From Bacillota bacterium (GTDB taxonomy: Bacteria > Bacillota > Limnochordia > DTU080): 62,090 nucleotides of DNA. The notes below the pieces were generated by a model. That model saw only the letters and a list, made by a program, of their open reading frames with translations. It was not told the DNA's origin and searched no databases. The first letter of the stretch is position 1. Every line of letters begins with the position of its first letter. Both the position numbers and the translations under genes were made by a program. Positions 53,097-62,090 of this stretch are shown piece after piece. Location of the stretch: the NCBI GenBank assembly GCA_012838035.1, contig DUQB01000116.1, forward strand, positions 1 to 62,090. The letters are read 5' to 3'.

Positions 53097-53200
53097 GCTT
53101 TTCCCGCCCCAAAGCCTGGTAAAAGGCTTATAATGAAGGGCGGACCTCCTTTCTTGAGCGTGAAGTAGGAGTCAAACGTGTTCTCTACACCCGCTCCGAT

Positions 53201-53230
53201 TGTATACTTCAACCCATTAAACCAAGTCAA
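53201..53230 (-). promoter_or_regulatory. Putative promoter of the oxidoreductase operon
   Basis: Minus: TTGACT (53225-53230) -18 bp- TATACA (53201-53206). Confidence 0.5.
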
Positions 53231-53275
53231 TTATATATCAAGTTGGGGCCATGTGCTATCCATAATAATAGACAT

Positions 53276-53315
53276 TAAAGGGATGTCGGCCTCCATACCG
53301 GTCGACATCCCTTTA
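53276..53315 (-). terminator. Terminator hairpin downstream of the HEAT-repeat gene
   Basis: 13-bp inverted repeat TAAAGGGATGTCG / CGACATCCCTTTA. Confidence 0.6.
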
Positions 53316-53338
53316 TCCATCCGCTAGGCTATGCATTT

Positions 53339-54598
53339 TTAGGTATCGTGTCGCCACCATTCCACACTGCTTACAACACGTTCCATGGCAACCTCACGCA
53401 TCGCCAAACGATCTCGAACACCCTGTTCCAAAATTTGCTTCTCTTTTGGCCCCAACTGATCGGTTATGGCGGCGGCAGCGTCATACACATCCTTTTTCGG
53501 CGACTCGGCGGCGAAAATCTCGACTAACGCAGACATCAGTTTACCGCGGTCAACAATGACTAATGCCTGGAGCGCGGCGATTTGTACGGCGGTCACCTTA
53601 TCTTCCGTCACCAGTAGACGTAACTGCGAGGCGACCTCGTCAGAAATCGGCGCTAAAGAGGACAGCTTTGCGGCTACCTGACGTACGACGGGACTCTCTT
53701 CACGCATGAGGTTACGTAAGATGGCCACCAATGGCCCGGACTTGGCGCCTTGCAAAACGCTTTTAGCGCCCTGAGCCAAAGGGGCGTCCGGTAGCCAGCT
53801 GATTAGGCCGGCTTCTTCGTAAGCGAGTAATACCTTCGCGATGCTCAAACGTGTCTTGGGGTCTACCAAAAACAGACCGACCAAATCGGGTATCGCTTCA
53901 GGAGGCATCTGTTCAGCCAGTAGAACAAGGGCGACTGCCCGGATGCGAGCGCTTTTATCCTTTAACCAACGTCTGGCAACAGATGGACCTATTGAGCGCG
54001 CCCCCTCCAATAAGGCATCAAGCGCTTTCTTCTCTAATCGATCGACCTTTTCTCCTTCCGGTTTACGATAAAAACCGATAAGCAGATCCAAGAGATCTTC
54101 ATCAGCCGCTTTACCTATCAGATAGATGACGAGACACTGTAGGAGGTAGTTTTTCGAGCGCAGATCTCGGGCTATAGGAGCATAAAGCTCCTTGCTCGGC
54201 AGAGTAAGCACGATGCGGATCAGCTCGCCGGCCAGCCAACCTTCTTCGGTAAGCGCGATAACACGAAAAAGCGCCGGGAGCGTACTCTCTTCCGTCACAT
54301 CGGCTAAAAGCGCCTTAGCATCTTCTCTGTCCTCATAAAACATATGGCGTATGTGTCGTTCCAGGTCTACAAAGGCATCTTCGTGACGGGCATGCTGCAT
54401 GAAATGGCGGTAAAAATGGACCTGAACAAAGCGCTTCTGGGTGGCGACAACGCGCAAAAAGTAACGACCTTTGCGCGGTGACATCGCCAGCTTCTCCAGC
54501 TCGGCTTGGATGTCTTGGTGCATTTTCTCGCCCTCACCAATTAACAATTCAAAATAACTCTCTACTTTTAGTCGATATGTTTCATTATCCATCCTCAT
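53339..54598 (-). CDS. HEAT-repeat protein of unknown function
   Basis: Repeated alpha-helical units, e.g. RAVALVLLAEQMPPEAIPDLVGLFLVDPKTRLSIAKVLLAYEEAG, SPVVRQVAAKLSSLAPIS; start moved to ATG 54598 (track start 54676). Confidence 0.65.
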   Translation of the reverse strand: MRMDNETYRLKVESYFELLIGEGEKMHQDIQAELEKLAMSPRKGRYFLRVVATQKRFVQVHFYRHFMQHARHEDAFVDLERHIRHMFYEDREDAKALLADVTEESTLPALFRVIALTEEGWLAGELIRIVLTLPSKELYAPIARDLRSKNYLLQCLVIYLIGKAADEDLLDLLIGFYRKPEGEKVDRLEKKALDALLEGARSIGPSVARRWLKDKSARIRAVALVLLAEQMPPEAIPDLVGLFLVDPKTRLSIAKVLLAYEEAGLISWLPDAPLAQGAKSVLQGAKSGPLVAILRNLMREESPVVRQVAAKLSSLAPISDEVASQLRLLVTEDKVTAVQIAALQALVIVDRGKLMSALVEIFAAESPKKDVYDAAAAITDQLGPKEKQILEQGVRDRLAMREVAMERVVSSVEWWRHDT

Positions 54599-55076
54599 GC
54601 CGTCGATGACCTCGCTTAACCATAATTGTTTGCGATAATTAGACGCGGAAAGGATACATGCGCCCGCAAACGGCAAAAAAAGCCGGACAGCAGTGGGCGC
54701 TTAACACGAAGATGGTAGCCCGCTTTGCCTAATTTTGGCTACACGGCAACCTTAGAGAGCCTAAACAGCAGTAAGACGCTTACTGTTGCGTCGTGATCCT
54801 TCGGCTGCCCCTCTTCGATGAACGATTGGCCTGAGACGTTAAAACCTGAGGCGCTACATTTCCTTGCGGTAATATGGCGTGAATCAAGATCTAAACTACG
54901 TCCATTATAGCAAAGGCTACGTGTACTAGCAAATACGTCGCTCATGTTCGCCTAGTTTAAGGTATGTAGACAGTGGCTACTTTATCGCGCTTTACTGCAG
55001 AGAATTACGCGCGGTATGAATTATATGCATGATCCTCCGGCGACTCCTGTTGGTCGCCGGAGAACGCGGACTCGCC

Positions 55077-55670
55077 TCAGTACTTGTAATCGGAATATGT
55101 AACGGTAATTTTCATCATCCATGGACTCAAGGACCCTTCTTGTTTTTCCAAGTAGGCGACTCCGTCGTTGTATATGTAGGACTGGTCGAGGCTCATCTTC
55201 CCCCAAGAATAGCGTGCCTCAATGCGGATAATTAAATAAGTCGCGGGGTCGATGAGTACGTCGGCTTCTGTGGCGCCGGATGACAAGTGAGGTTTCCGCA
55301 CGCCCTTAAGGGTAAGATACTCTTTGCCGCTCCGCCTGGTTATCCCCGTATACTCCCAGTTAAAACGTTCCATTGCCTTACGAAAATCACTGATGTCTTT
55401 CATCATGTCGGCAGATACGAATGAAGGTGCGTTCTGGGAATCCACCTGAATGTCGCTGCCGTTTTGCGTAATTGTTGAGGTCCAGCGGTAGAATCCCAAC
55501 AATCCTCGAGCATAAGCCTCTTGTTTGTATTGCATAACCACCGGTTGGCGCATGGCTTTATTCATGTTCTCGATAATGCTTGCCGTCGTATATGCGCTTG
55601 CTTGCGCCGCGGTAGGCAGAAGGAGCAATATGAGCATGAAGAGAATGGATGTCCGACGCAAAACGTCCAA
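55077..55670 (-). CDS. Secreted protein of unknown function (start uncertain)
   Basis: Signal-peptide-like LRRTSILFMLILLLLPTAAQASA followed by MNKAMRQPVVMQYKQEAYARGLLGFYRWTSTITQNGSDI...; track start 56069 overlaps the divergent gene and is unlikely. Confidence 0.55.
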   Translation of the reverse strand: MDVLRRTSILFMLILLLLPTAAQASAYTTASIIENMNKAMRQPVVMQYKQEAYARGLLGFYRWTSTITQNGSDIQVDSQNAPSFVSADMMKDISDFRKAMERFNWEYTGITRRSGKEYLTLKGVRKPHLSSGATEADVLIDPATYLIIRIEARYSWGKMSLDQSYIYNDGVAYLEKQEGSLSPWMMKITVTYSDYKY

Positions 55671-55779
55671 AGCCCGTTGATAAACGGCGGATCGTATCGG
55701 CTTGTTTTGCTTTATACCCAGTGATATGCTGGCATTGGACGAACTTGATGATAGGTTCGATTTGAGAGAAGGTGTTTGC

Positions 55780-56661
55780 ATGCCGGATACCATCCAAGAA
55801 CGTGTATGGACTTTTAAGGCCGAGAACGACGCGGACGTCCGATGCTCCGCCTGCGATGTCGCGTTCAAAGCAGGCGATAGAGTGGTGACCTGTCCGCGTT
55901 GCAGAGAGATCCACCATTTCCATTGCTGGACGGAAAAAGGCGCATGTTCAACATTTGGGTGCTCACAACTTGCATCACCCGCGTTGGTTAAAGACAAACC
56001 AAATGTGGGAGATCCCCCTACAAAAGAGTCATTTGCCTGGCTGCCCTGGGTTTTAACCATCTCAATCATCCTCCTTCTTGCCGGAGGTTTCCTCTACAAC
56101 CACATGAAGCGTAGGGATGCCAAGAACATCCTTACCGTAATGGTTCCGGCAGACTTCGATGCTCCCATCATCCAGCAGTTAGGAGAGGAATTCGCTCAGA
56201 AGCATCCTCCCTACAAAGTGAACGTTTTATCGATCCCACAGGAAGAACAACTCTTTTATGAAGAAAAGCTGGTGATTATGCTTGTGGCGCGTGATGCTCC
56301 GGAAATCATATTTTTACCTTATGATCGATTCTTGTACTACGCCCGACAAGGTGCTCTAGCCTCGCTTGAGAGTATCAGGCAAATGGTAAAGGATATTGTA
56401 CCTTACGGAGAGCGACTTGACTATGGCATGTTCGACAACACGCTTTACGGCATTCCACATCCGTCTAAAGCGGGATTATTCTCCATCATTTCGATTACGG
56501 ATAATCAGGAACTGAGTAAGCGACTACTCCTGGAAATCATCGCCGCCATGCCGTATACGGAGGGTATTGACGACAGACGTGCGGCTCCGCCCCCGACATT
56601 CTTGGATGCTCTGAGAAAAACAGCCCAGGAATCGGAAGATGCAGCTGAGCAGCCGGACTGA
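55780..56661 (+). CDS. Membrane protein: N-terminal RING/zinc-ribbon-like domain + single TM helix + short solute-binding-protein-like extracytoplasmic domain
   Basis: CSACDVAFKAGDRVVTCPRCREIHHFHCWTEKGACSTFGC; TM WVLTISIILLLAGGFLYNHM; NILTVMVPADFDAPIIQQLGEEFAQKHPPYKVNVLSIPQEEQLFYEEKLVIMLVARDAPEIIFLPYDRFLYYARQGALASLE. Start ATG 55780 preferred (GAGAGAAGG upstream); track start 55702. Confidence 0.72.
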   Translation: MPDTIQERVWTFKAENDADVRCSACDVAFKAGDRVVTCPRCREIHHFHCWTEKGACSTFGCSQLASPALVKDKPNVGDPPTKESFAWLPWVLTISIILLLAGGFLYNHMKRRDAKNILTVMVPADFDAPIIQQLGEEFAQKHPPYKVNVLSIPQEEQLFYEEKLVIMLVARDAPEIIFLPYDRFLYYARQGALASLESIRQMVKDIVPYGERLDYGMFDNTLYGIPHPSKAGLFSIISITDNQELSKRLLLEIIAAMPYTEGIDDRRAAPPPTFLDALRKTAQESEDAAEQPD

Positions 56662-56772
56662 CCAAACGCAACGCTATTCCCTATCACGGTTTTTAGAGCC
56701 GAACATGTGTATTTTGTTACCGAGATACTCCGAAAAGCATCCGTTGTTCACAGACCGAGCAACCAGATAGTA

Positions 56773-56793
56773 CGCCCTGATGACCTCAGGGCG
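56773..56793 (+). terminator. Terminator after the RING/SBP-like gene
   Basis: CGCCCTGA-tgacc-TCAGGGCG followed by TCTTCTT. Confidence 0.7.
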
Positions 56794-56912
56794 TCTTCTT
56801 ATAACTAAAGCGATAGTAACCACATACGATGGAGATGCTTATATATAGAGCTGGCCGGCCTCCCGAACGTAAAACCGGCAGGATATGCGCATGCAAGGAG
56901 GATATGTGACGA

Positions 56913-57338
56913 TTGAGAGCCGAAGACTTTTACCAATGTGTTGCCGAGCATTTGAGAACAGACCGTGATAGAGCCAAACAAATTACCCTGTGCGCCCTAG
57001 AGAGCCTTAACCATCGCTTAACACAAGAAGTTGCCGAAGAATTGGCGGCGCAACTACCGCGCGATATGGAACACCGGTTACAAAGCGCCGAATACGATGC
57101 ATCCTGGGATAAGCAGCTGTTTATGGCGCCTTTGATCTGCTTAGCCGATAGTGAAAGACTGCTGAACGAAAAGCATTCTGATCATAATGATCCCCAGCGC
57201 CATGATGTCGTAGTACAACAAATCCAAGGGGTGTTCTCCGCCATCAAGCGGTGCGTTCAACCTAGCACCGTAAAACACCTGACAGCATCTCTCCCACCTG
57301 AAGTCGATCAGTGGTTCATGGACGCACCCTTATCCTAG
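56913..57338 (+). CDS. DUF2267-like small protein (TTG start, GGAGG RBS)
   Basis: MRAEDFYQCVAEHLRTDRDRAKQITLCALESLNHRLTQEVAEELAAQLPRDMEHRL. Confidence 0.6.
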   Translation: MRAEDFYQCVAEHLRTDRDRAKQITLCALESLNHRLTQEVAEELAAQLPRDMEHRLQSAEYDASWDKQLFMAPLICLADSERLLNEKHSDHNDPQRHDVVVQQIQGVFSAIKRCVQPSTVKHLTASLPPEVDQWFMDAPLS

Positions 57339-57376
57339 TACAAATGCCGACCGGTTCCCGGCAACCCCAAGTATAA

Positions 57377-57590
57377 AAACGGAGACGTCCCAGTTAACGT
57401 CTCCATAATACAAGACTGCCCTGCCGTTACCCACTGATTTCGAGAACCCACCCAAAAGGGTGGTTGTCCGCACGGCGGCTTTCAACTTCCGGGTCTAGGC
57501 CCGGCCCGTTGGCCACACGCCATATTGGATTCCCGAAGCTGTCTCGTAGGTTCTGAAATACGAGGGGGCTCACGCGCAGCGCAGCCTTCT
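57377..57590 (-). ncRNA. Probable 6S RNA (ssrS) with intrinsic terminator
   Basis: ORF-poor; minus promoter TTGAAT (57621-57626) -18 bp- TAAGAT (57597-57602); closing stem AAGGCTGC (57581-57588) pairs with GCAGTCTT (57412-57419), giving a ~180-nt rod; small hairpin CCACCCttttGGGTGG in the 3' half; terminator GGAGACGTTAACTGGGACGTCTCCGTTTTT. Confidence 0.58.
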
Positions 57591-57717
57591 ATAGCTATCT
57601 TACACGCGCGGAGGTACCTAATTCAAGTGGAGACAAGTATCTTCCTCTCTCTAGACTGCCGGTAGAATCTGGTTTACGATGAAAAGGCCAAAATCGTTTC
57701 CTGTAGGAGGGCGCTGC

Positions 57718-58356
57718 ATGCTGCATGTAAATGCGATAGCCGTCGGAGATCTCGCGACCAATTGCTATGTTCTAACCGACACCGAAACCCGTAACGCCGC
57801 AGTCATCGACCCGGGAGCGCCTGACGATCGTCTAGTAACCGCGTTGAAAGGATACAAACTTACCGATATACTCTTAACCCATGCTCATTTTGACCATATC
57901 GGCGGCGTCGGCCTCTTAGCCGATATCTTTACGCCGCAGATATGGATACACGAATTGGAAGCCGCTTGGCTCAACGATCCCGAGCGCAACTTGTCCGCGT
58001 GGGTGAGTCCACTTGCTCATGTTACCGCACCTCCGGCTACGGTAATCATCAAGGAGCATAGGACTTACACGCTTCTCGGCCGTGATTTGTACGTTAAGCA
58101 TACCCCGGGGCACACTCCGGGGCACCTCGTCTACTACATTGAAGACAAGGCCTTTGTCGGCGATCTCATTTTCTGCGGTTCAGTCGGAAGAACAGACTTC
58201 CCCGACGGCGATCACCAAACGCTGCTGCGCAGCATCAAGGCCGAAATACTATCCCTACCTAAGCAAACGCCCCTCTACCCCGGACATGGGCCGGCGACTA
58301 CGGTAGATACGGAGAAGACGCACAATCCGTTCATGCAACAAATGGATACGTTATAG
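57718..58356 (+). CDS. MBL-fold hydrolase (glyoxalase II-like)
   Basis: LLTHAHFDHIGGVG, HTPGHTPGHLVYY, FCGSVGRTDFPDGD; AGGAGG before ATG 57718. Confidence 0.93.
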   Translation: MLHVNAIAVGDLATNCYVLTDTETRNAAVIDPGAPDDRLVTALKGYKLTDILLTHAHFDHIGGVGLLADIFTPQIWIHELEAAWLNDPERNLSAWVSPLAHVTAPPATVIIKEHRTYTLLGRDLYVKHTPGHTPGHLVYYIEDKAFVGDLIFCGSVGRTDFPDGDHQTLLRSIKAEILSLPKQTPLYPGHGPATTVDTEKTHNPFMQQMDTL

Positions 58357-58384
58357 CTGCAGGTCAGGGAGAATGAAATAAGAA

Positions 58385-58414
58385 CAACTGCCGGAATCTC
58401 AGCCCCGGCAGTTG
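58385..58414. terminator. Hairpin between convergent MBL hydrolase and M42 peptidase genes
   Basis: CAACTGCCGG-aatctcagcc-CCGGCAGTTG. Confidence 0.65.
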
Positions 58415-58449
58415 CTTACATAAATGTATACTTAGATCAACCGCACCTA

Positions 58450-59517
58450 TCAACGCGTTAAGCCTTTTACCGTGTTCCAGTCCAGTCTTTTAACCACAGC
58501 GGTCATTAGTTTGACCACTCCGTCGAAATCGTCGCGATGAATGATGGAGGCATGCGAATGGATGTAACGGGTAGGCACGCTTAGTACCAGGGAAGGGACG
58601 CCCTTTCCGTGTAGGTGTATGCGCCCTGCGTCGGTGCCGCCGGCCGCCATGGCATCGAACTGCACGGCAATCCCTTCTTCTTTTGCCACATCCAACACCA
58701 AATTGCGTAAACCCACATGCGGTACCATGGACGCGTCATACAGCATGACGACGGGACCTTTACCCAGCTCGGCCACGGCTTCGTTCGGTTTCATTCCCGG
58801 CGTGTCTCCTGCAATGGATACGTCCAACGCGAATCCAACATCCGGTCCAATGGCATACGCGCTGGTCTGAGCGCCTCGCAGACCGACTTCCTCCTGTACC
58901 GTAGCCACGCCGTAGAACACATTGGGGTGCGGCTCGTTTTGCAGCGCCTTTAGCACCTCAACCACCACTGCGCAGCCGAAACGATTGTCCCAAGCTTTCG
59001 CCAACAGGTATTTCTCGTTGGCCATAACAGTGAACGGACAGACTGGTACGATCGGGTCACCGGGAACGACGCCCTTTTCCTCTGCTTCCTCCTTGCTGCT
59101 TACGCCTATGTCGATGAACATTTCCCGCTTTTCCACCATCTTTTTCCGATCCTCAGGGGCTAGAACATGGGGCGGTTTAGAGCCGATCACGCCGGGCAGA
59201 TCGCCTTTTCGGGTCTTCACCACCACACGTTGAGCCAACATCACCTGATCCCACCATCCGCCGAGGGTCTGGAACCGCAGGAAGCCCTTATCAGTAATCT
59301 GAGTCACCATAAAGCCGATTTCGTCCATGTGTCCGGCCAGCATAATTTTCGGTCCGGTAGCATCGCCCGCCTTACGAGCAATGAGACTGCCCAGATTGTC
59401 ATGATCAAGCTCTGCCAGCGGAGCCATCGCCTGCTCAAGGACATTCCTCACCTCATGTTCGTAGCCGGGTAGGCCTGTCGCCTCGGTAAGCTGCTTAAAA
59501 AACTCTAATTGCTCCAT
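58450..59517 (-). CDS. M42-family metallopeptidase (glutamyl aminopeptidase-like)
   Basis: [55 protein letters not shown]. Confidence 0.95.
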   Translation of the reverse strand: MEQLEFFKQLTEATGLPGYEHEVRNVLEQAMAPLAELDHDNLGSLIARKAGDATGPKIMLAGHMDEIGFMVTQITDKGFLRFQTLGGWWDQVMLAQRVVVKTRKGDLPGVIGSKPPHVLAPEDRKKMVEKREMFIDIGVSSKEEAEEKGVVPGDPIVPVCPFTVMANEKYLLAKAWDNRFGCAVVVEVLKALQNEPHPNVFYGVATVQEEVGLRGAQTSAYAIGPDVGFALDVSIAGDTPGMKPNEAVAELGKGPVVMLYDASMVPHVGLRNLVLDVAKEEGIAVQFDAMAAGGTDAGRIHLHGKGVPSLVLSVPTRYIHSHASIIHRDDFDGVVKLMTAVVKRLDWNTVKGLTR

Positions 59518-60209
59518 TATGTCCCTTCCTCCCCTAAGGTACAGATTTGTGCCAGGGCTTCCGCGTCGTACCTGACATGATGTCCTGACAGTTTAGCCAA
59601 CTGACGGCAGAGTTCCTGCGCCACATCATGCAACGGCGGTGGATTAATTCCTAAATTAGCCATAGATGTAACGCCTTTGCCCTGTATACCGCACGGTGTA
59701 ATGCGCTCAAACGCAGCTAAATCAGGATGTACATTGATTGCTAATCCGTGCATGGCTACGCGACGCGACACTCGCACGCCGATGGCGGCGATTTTTGCCC
59801 CTTGTACCCATACTCCCGTATACGGAGCATCTCGGTGCGCCGCAATGCCCCATTTTGCCAAGACGCGTATACATGCCTCCTCCAAGAGACGTAAATAACG
59901 GTGTACATCGTAGTTGACGGCGCTTAGGTGGATGATGGGGTAACCAATGAGTTGCCCCGGACCATGATAGGTGATGCTGCCTCCTCTGCCGCTGCGATAG
60001 AAAGCGGCGCCGCTTTGAGTGAGATCCTCGACCGGGGGCAGATGCTCAGGTTTCGTAGCGGTTCCCGCCGTATATGTAGGCGGATGCTCCAGAGTAAGTA
60101 ATACATCGGGCATCAACTGTCGCGCCCGCTTTTCCAGTAGCATATGTTGCCAATCTAAAGCGGTCACATACGGCTTCCGGCCAAACCAGCCGCACAAAAG
60201 CTCACTCAT
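59517..60209 (-). CDS. lipB: Lipoyl(octanoyl) transferase
   Basis: [41 protein letters not shown]. Confidence 0.95.
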   Translation of the reverse strand: MSELLCGWFGRKPYVTALDWQHMLLEKRARQLMPDVLLTLEHPPTYTAGTATKPEHLPPVEDLTQSGAAFYRSGRGGSITYHGPGQLIGYPIIHLSAVNYDVHRYLRLLEEACIRVLAKWGIAAHRDAPYTGVWVQGAKIAAIGVRVSRRVAMHGLAINVHPDLAAFERITPCGIQGKGVTSMANLGINPPPLHDVAQELCRQLAKLSGHHVRYDAEALAQICTLGEEGT

Positions 60210-60220
60210 GCTCGCTCGTC

Positions 60221-61552
60221 CTAATAGATGGGCGTAGTTTCATCATAAGATTCCAAACGACGCTTGACGGAGCGCAGGAATCTCCCGATGACCGCGCCGT
60301 CCAGAATACGGTGGTCTAAAGACACGCATAGATTCATAATGCTGCGAATGGCGATTCCTTCCCCAACTACTACCGGCCTGCGCGTGATCGTCTCCATGCT
60401 TAAAATGGCTGCTTGCGGATAGTTGATGATCGGCGCCGACATCACGGATCCAAATGCGCCGGTATTATTAACCGTAAACGTACCGCCCTCAACATCCTCC
60501 GGCCGCAGTGCGCCCGAACGCGCCCGCACCGCGAGTTCGTGTACCGCATGTGCCAAGCCCACAATGCTCTTCTTATCCGCGTCTTTAACTACCGGTACGA
60601 TCAAACCGTCTTCTAAATCCACCGCTATACCTAGGTTGATCCGCTTTCTGATGACAATGCGGTCGCCGTCCCACTGGGAGTTTAGAATGGGATACTCGCG
60701 CAATCCCTCTACCGCCGCTTTCATCACAAAGGCCAAATAGGTCAGGTTAAAGCCTTCTCGCTGCGCAAATTCCGCTTTGATCGATTCGCGGAAACGCACC
60801 AACGACGTTACGTCTACTTCCACCATCGTCCAAGCATGAGGCACAATACGCTTGCTTTCGGTCATATGCTCGGCAATATGCCGGCGCATACGTGTAACAG
60901 GGACAACCGCATCTCCTTCAGCGGGGATGATGTTGCGCATTTTGCCGCCACTTGCCGGAACAGCATGCGCCGGCTGAGCTTCTGCGTCATCGGTCTTCGG
61001 TCTCTGCGGCTCCACTTGTCTCGGGTCTTCTTGGGTCGAACCGGTCGGCGCTCCTACGGAGAAAGACGGTAGTGCGCCTTTTAAGGCGGCTTCCACATCT
61101 TTGCGGGTTACACGACCACCGGTGCCATGGCCTTTAATACTGCCGGGATCGAGGCCGGCAGCGGTAGCGATGTGACGCACTGCAGGCGTGTACTTGTGCG
61201 GTTTCGGCGTCTCAGCTTCCTTTAACTCCTCGCCAGAGGATTCCTCCTGTCCGTCCGCATGGTCATCTGCTCCTGCGCTCTGCGCTTCAGGCTGCTGCTC
61301 AGAAGCCGAAGCAGTATCTTCAAGCACTTCGGCAATAGGCATATCCACGCTTACCGTCGCGCCTTCGGGAACCAGTATGGCGCTGATCACACCAGCCACC
61401 GGCGAAGGTATTTCAGCACTCACTTTATCAGTATCAACCTCAACAATCGGCTCATCAAGGGCTACCTGATCTCCGACGGCTTTGAGCCAACGGCCGATGG
61501 TTCCCTCTACAACGCTTTCACCCAACTTGGGCATTCGTATTTGGTAAGGCAT
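60221..61552 (-). CDS. Dihydrolipoamide acyltransferase (E2)
   Basis: VEVDTDKVSAEIPSPVAGVISAI lipoyl domain; HKYTPAVRHIATAAGLDPGSIKGHGTGGRVTRKDVEAAL; catalytic SLDHRILDGAVIGRFL. Confidence 0.95.
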   Translation of the reverse strand: MPYQIRMPKLGESVVEGTIGRWLKAVGDQVALDEPIVEVDTDKVSAEIPSPVAGVISAILVPEGATVSVDMPIAEVLEDTASASEQQPEAQSAGADDHADGQEESSGEELKEAETPKPHKYTPAVRHIATAAGLDPGSIKGHGTGGRVTRKDVEAALKGALPSFSVGAPTGSTQEDPRQVEPQRPKTDDAEAQPAHAVPASGGKMRNIIPAEGDAVVPVTRMRRHIAEHMTESKRIVPHAWTMVEVDVTSLVRFRESIKAEFAQREGFNLTYLAFVMKAAVEGLREYPILNSQWDGDRIVIRKRINLGIAVDLEDGLIVPVVKDADKKSIVGLAHAVHELAVRARSGALRPEDVEGGTFTVNNTGAFGSVMSAPIINYPQAAILSMETITRRPVVVGEGIAIRSIMNLCVSLDHRILDGAVIGRFLRSVKRRLESYDETTPIY

Positions 61553-61604
61553 AACGTCGGCACCTGCGGCGCCGTTTCACCTCCTGTACATCCGATGAAA
61601 AGTA

Positions 61605-62090
61605 TTAGTACTCAGCCAAGGCCCGCAGTGCCTCTTCCAACTGCCGACGTCCGGGCAACAACTGCATCTCCACTTGATGATTGAAGGGCATCATGGGAAT
61701 ATCCGGCGTAGCTAAGCGTTTTATAGGCGCATCTAAATAAAGGAAACAAGCGTCGGCGATGATGGCTGCAATTTCGCCGCCTAATCCGCCGGTAAGGTTG
61801 TCTTCGTGAGCAATCAGCACTTTACCGGTTTTGCGTACCGAAGCGCAGATGCCTTCCACATCCAGCGGCGCTAGAGTCCGCAAGTCCAGCACCTCAATGG
61901 AGTACCCTTCCGTGCTGAGACTCTCCGCCGCCTGCAGAGCATCGTGCACCATCATCCCATAGGTAATCACGGTAACGTCGTTACCTGGTCGTTTAACATC
62001 GGCTAAACCGATGGGGATGACGTAGTCCTCATCGGGGACTTCTCCTTTTACTCCGCGGTAACTACGTTTGTGCTCTAAAAAGAGCACGGG
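61605..62090 (-). CDS. 2-oxoacid dehydrogenase E1 component, beta subunit (5' end truncated by window edge)
   Basis: LFLEHKRSYRG...VTVITYGMMVHDALQAAESLSTEGYSIEVLDLRTLAPLD...VLIAHEDNLTGGLGGEIAAII. Confidence 0.92.
   Translation of the reverse strand, partial: PVLFLEHKRSYRGVKGEVPDEDYVIPIGLADVKRPGNDVTVITYGMMVHDALQAAESLSTEGYSIEVLDLRTLAPLDVEGICASVRKTGKVLIAHEDNLTGGLGGEIAAIIADACFLYLDAPIKRLATPDIPMMPFNHQVEMQLLPGRRQLEEALRALAEY

Noticed and set aside
57412-57588. SRP RNA, tmRNA or RNase P RNA for the structured segment
   Set aside because: No SRP GGAA/Alu signature, no tRNA-like CCA end or tag ORF, and no RNase P conserved core seen; the rod shape with terminal stem fits 6S better.
1-62090. CRISPR arrays, transposases, integrases, phage genes, toxin-antitoxin or defence islands
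   Set aside because: None seen; gene content is dominated by core metabolism and housekeeping genes.

Overview
The window looks like a chromosomal segment of a Firmicutes-type bacterium. Most genes are on the minus strand, and I saw no tRNA, rRNA, phage, transposon or CRISPR signal. Left to right: whiA(partial)-yvcK-rapZ-PHP; glycogen debranching enzyme; lpdA; glnR-glnA; alr-nnr-acpS-glmM-cdaR-cdaA; an ilvB-ilvN-ilvC-leuA-cimA operon behind a T-box leader (predicted Leu specifier CUC); a YbjQ-family gene; an aminotransferase-flavodoxin-ilvD operon behind two tandem T-boxes (both best read as GCC/Ala); an ADP-dependent sugar kinase homologue; argCJBDGH behind a 38-bp perfect palindrome; RNA methyltransferase, YprB-like nuclease and deoC; a 5-FTHF cyclo-ligase/HAD fusion; lipA; two thioredoxins; an AraC regulator; a Ski2-like helicase; queG; fused 2-oxoacid:ferredoxin oxidoreductase genes; a HEAT-repeat protein; a RING-like/TM/solute-binding-like membrane protein diverging from a secreted protein; a probable 6S RNA; an M42 peptidase; lipB and the E2/E1-beta of a 2-oxoacid dehydrogenase complex. 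The strongest leads are the tandem T-boxes on the aminotransferase-ilvD operon, the RING-like/SBP-like membrane protein, the FCL-HAD fusion, the arg operator palindrome and the 6S-like RNA. All family calls come from reading the translations and motifs; no database search was run.
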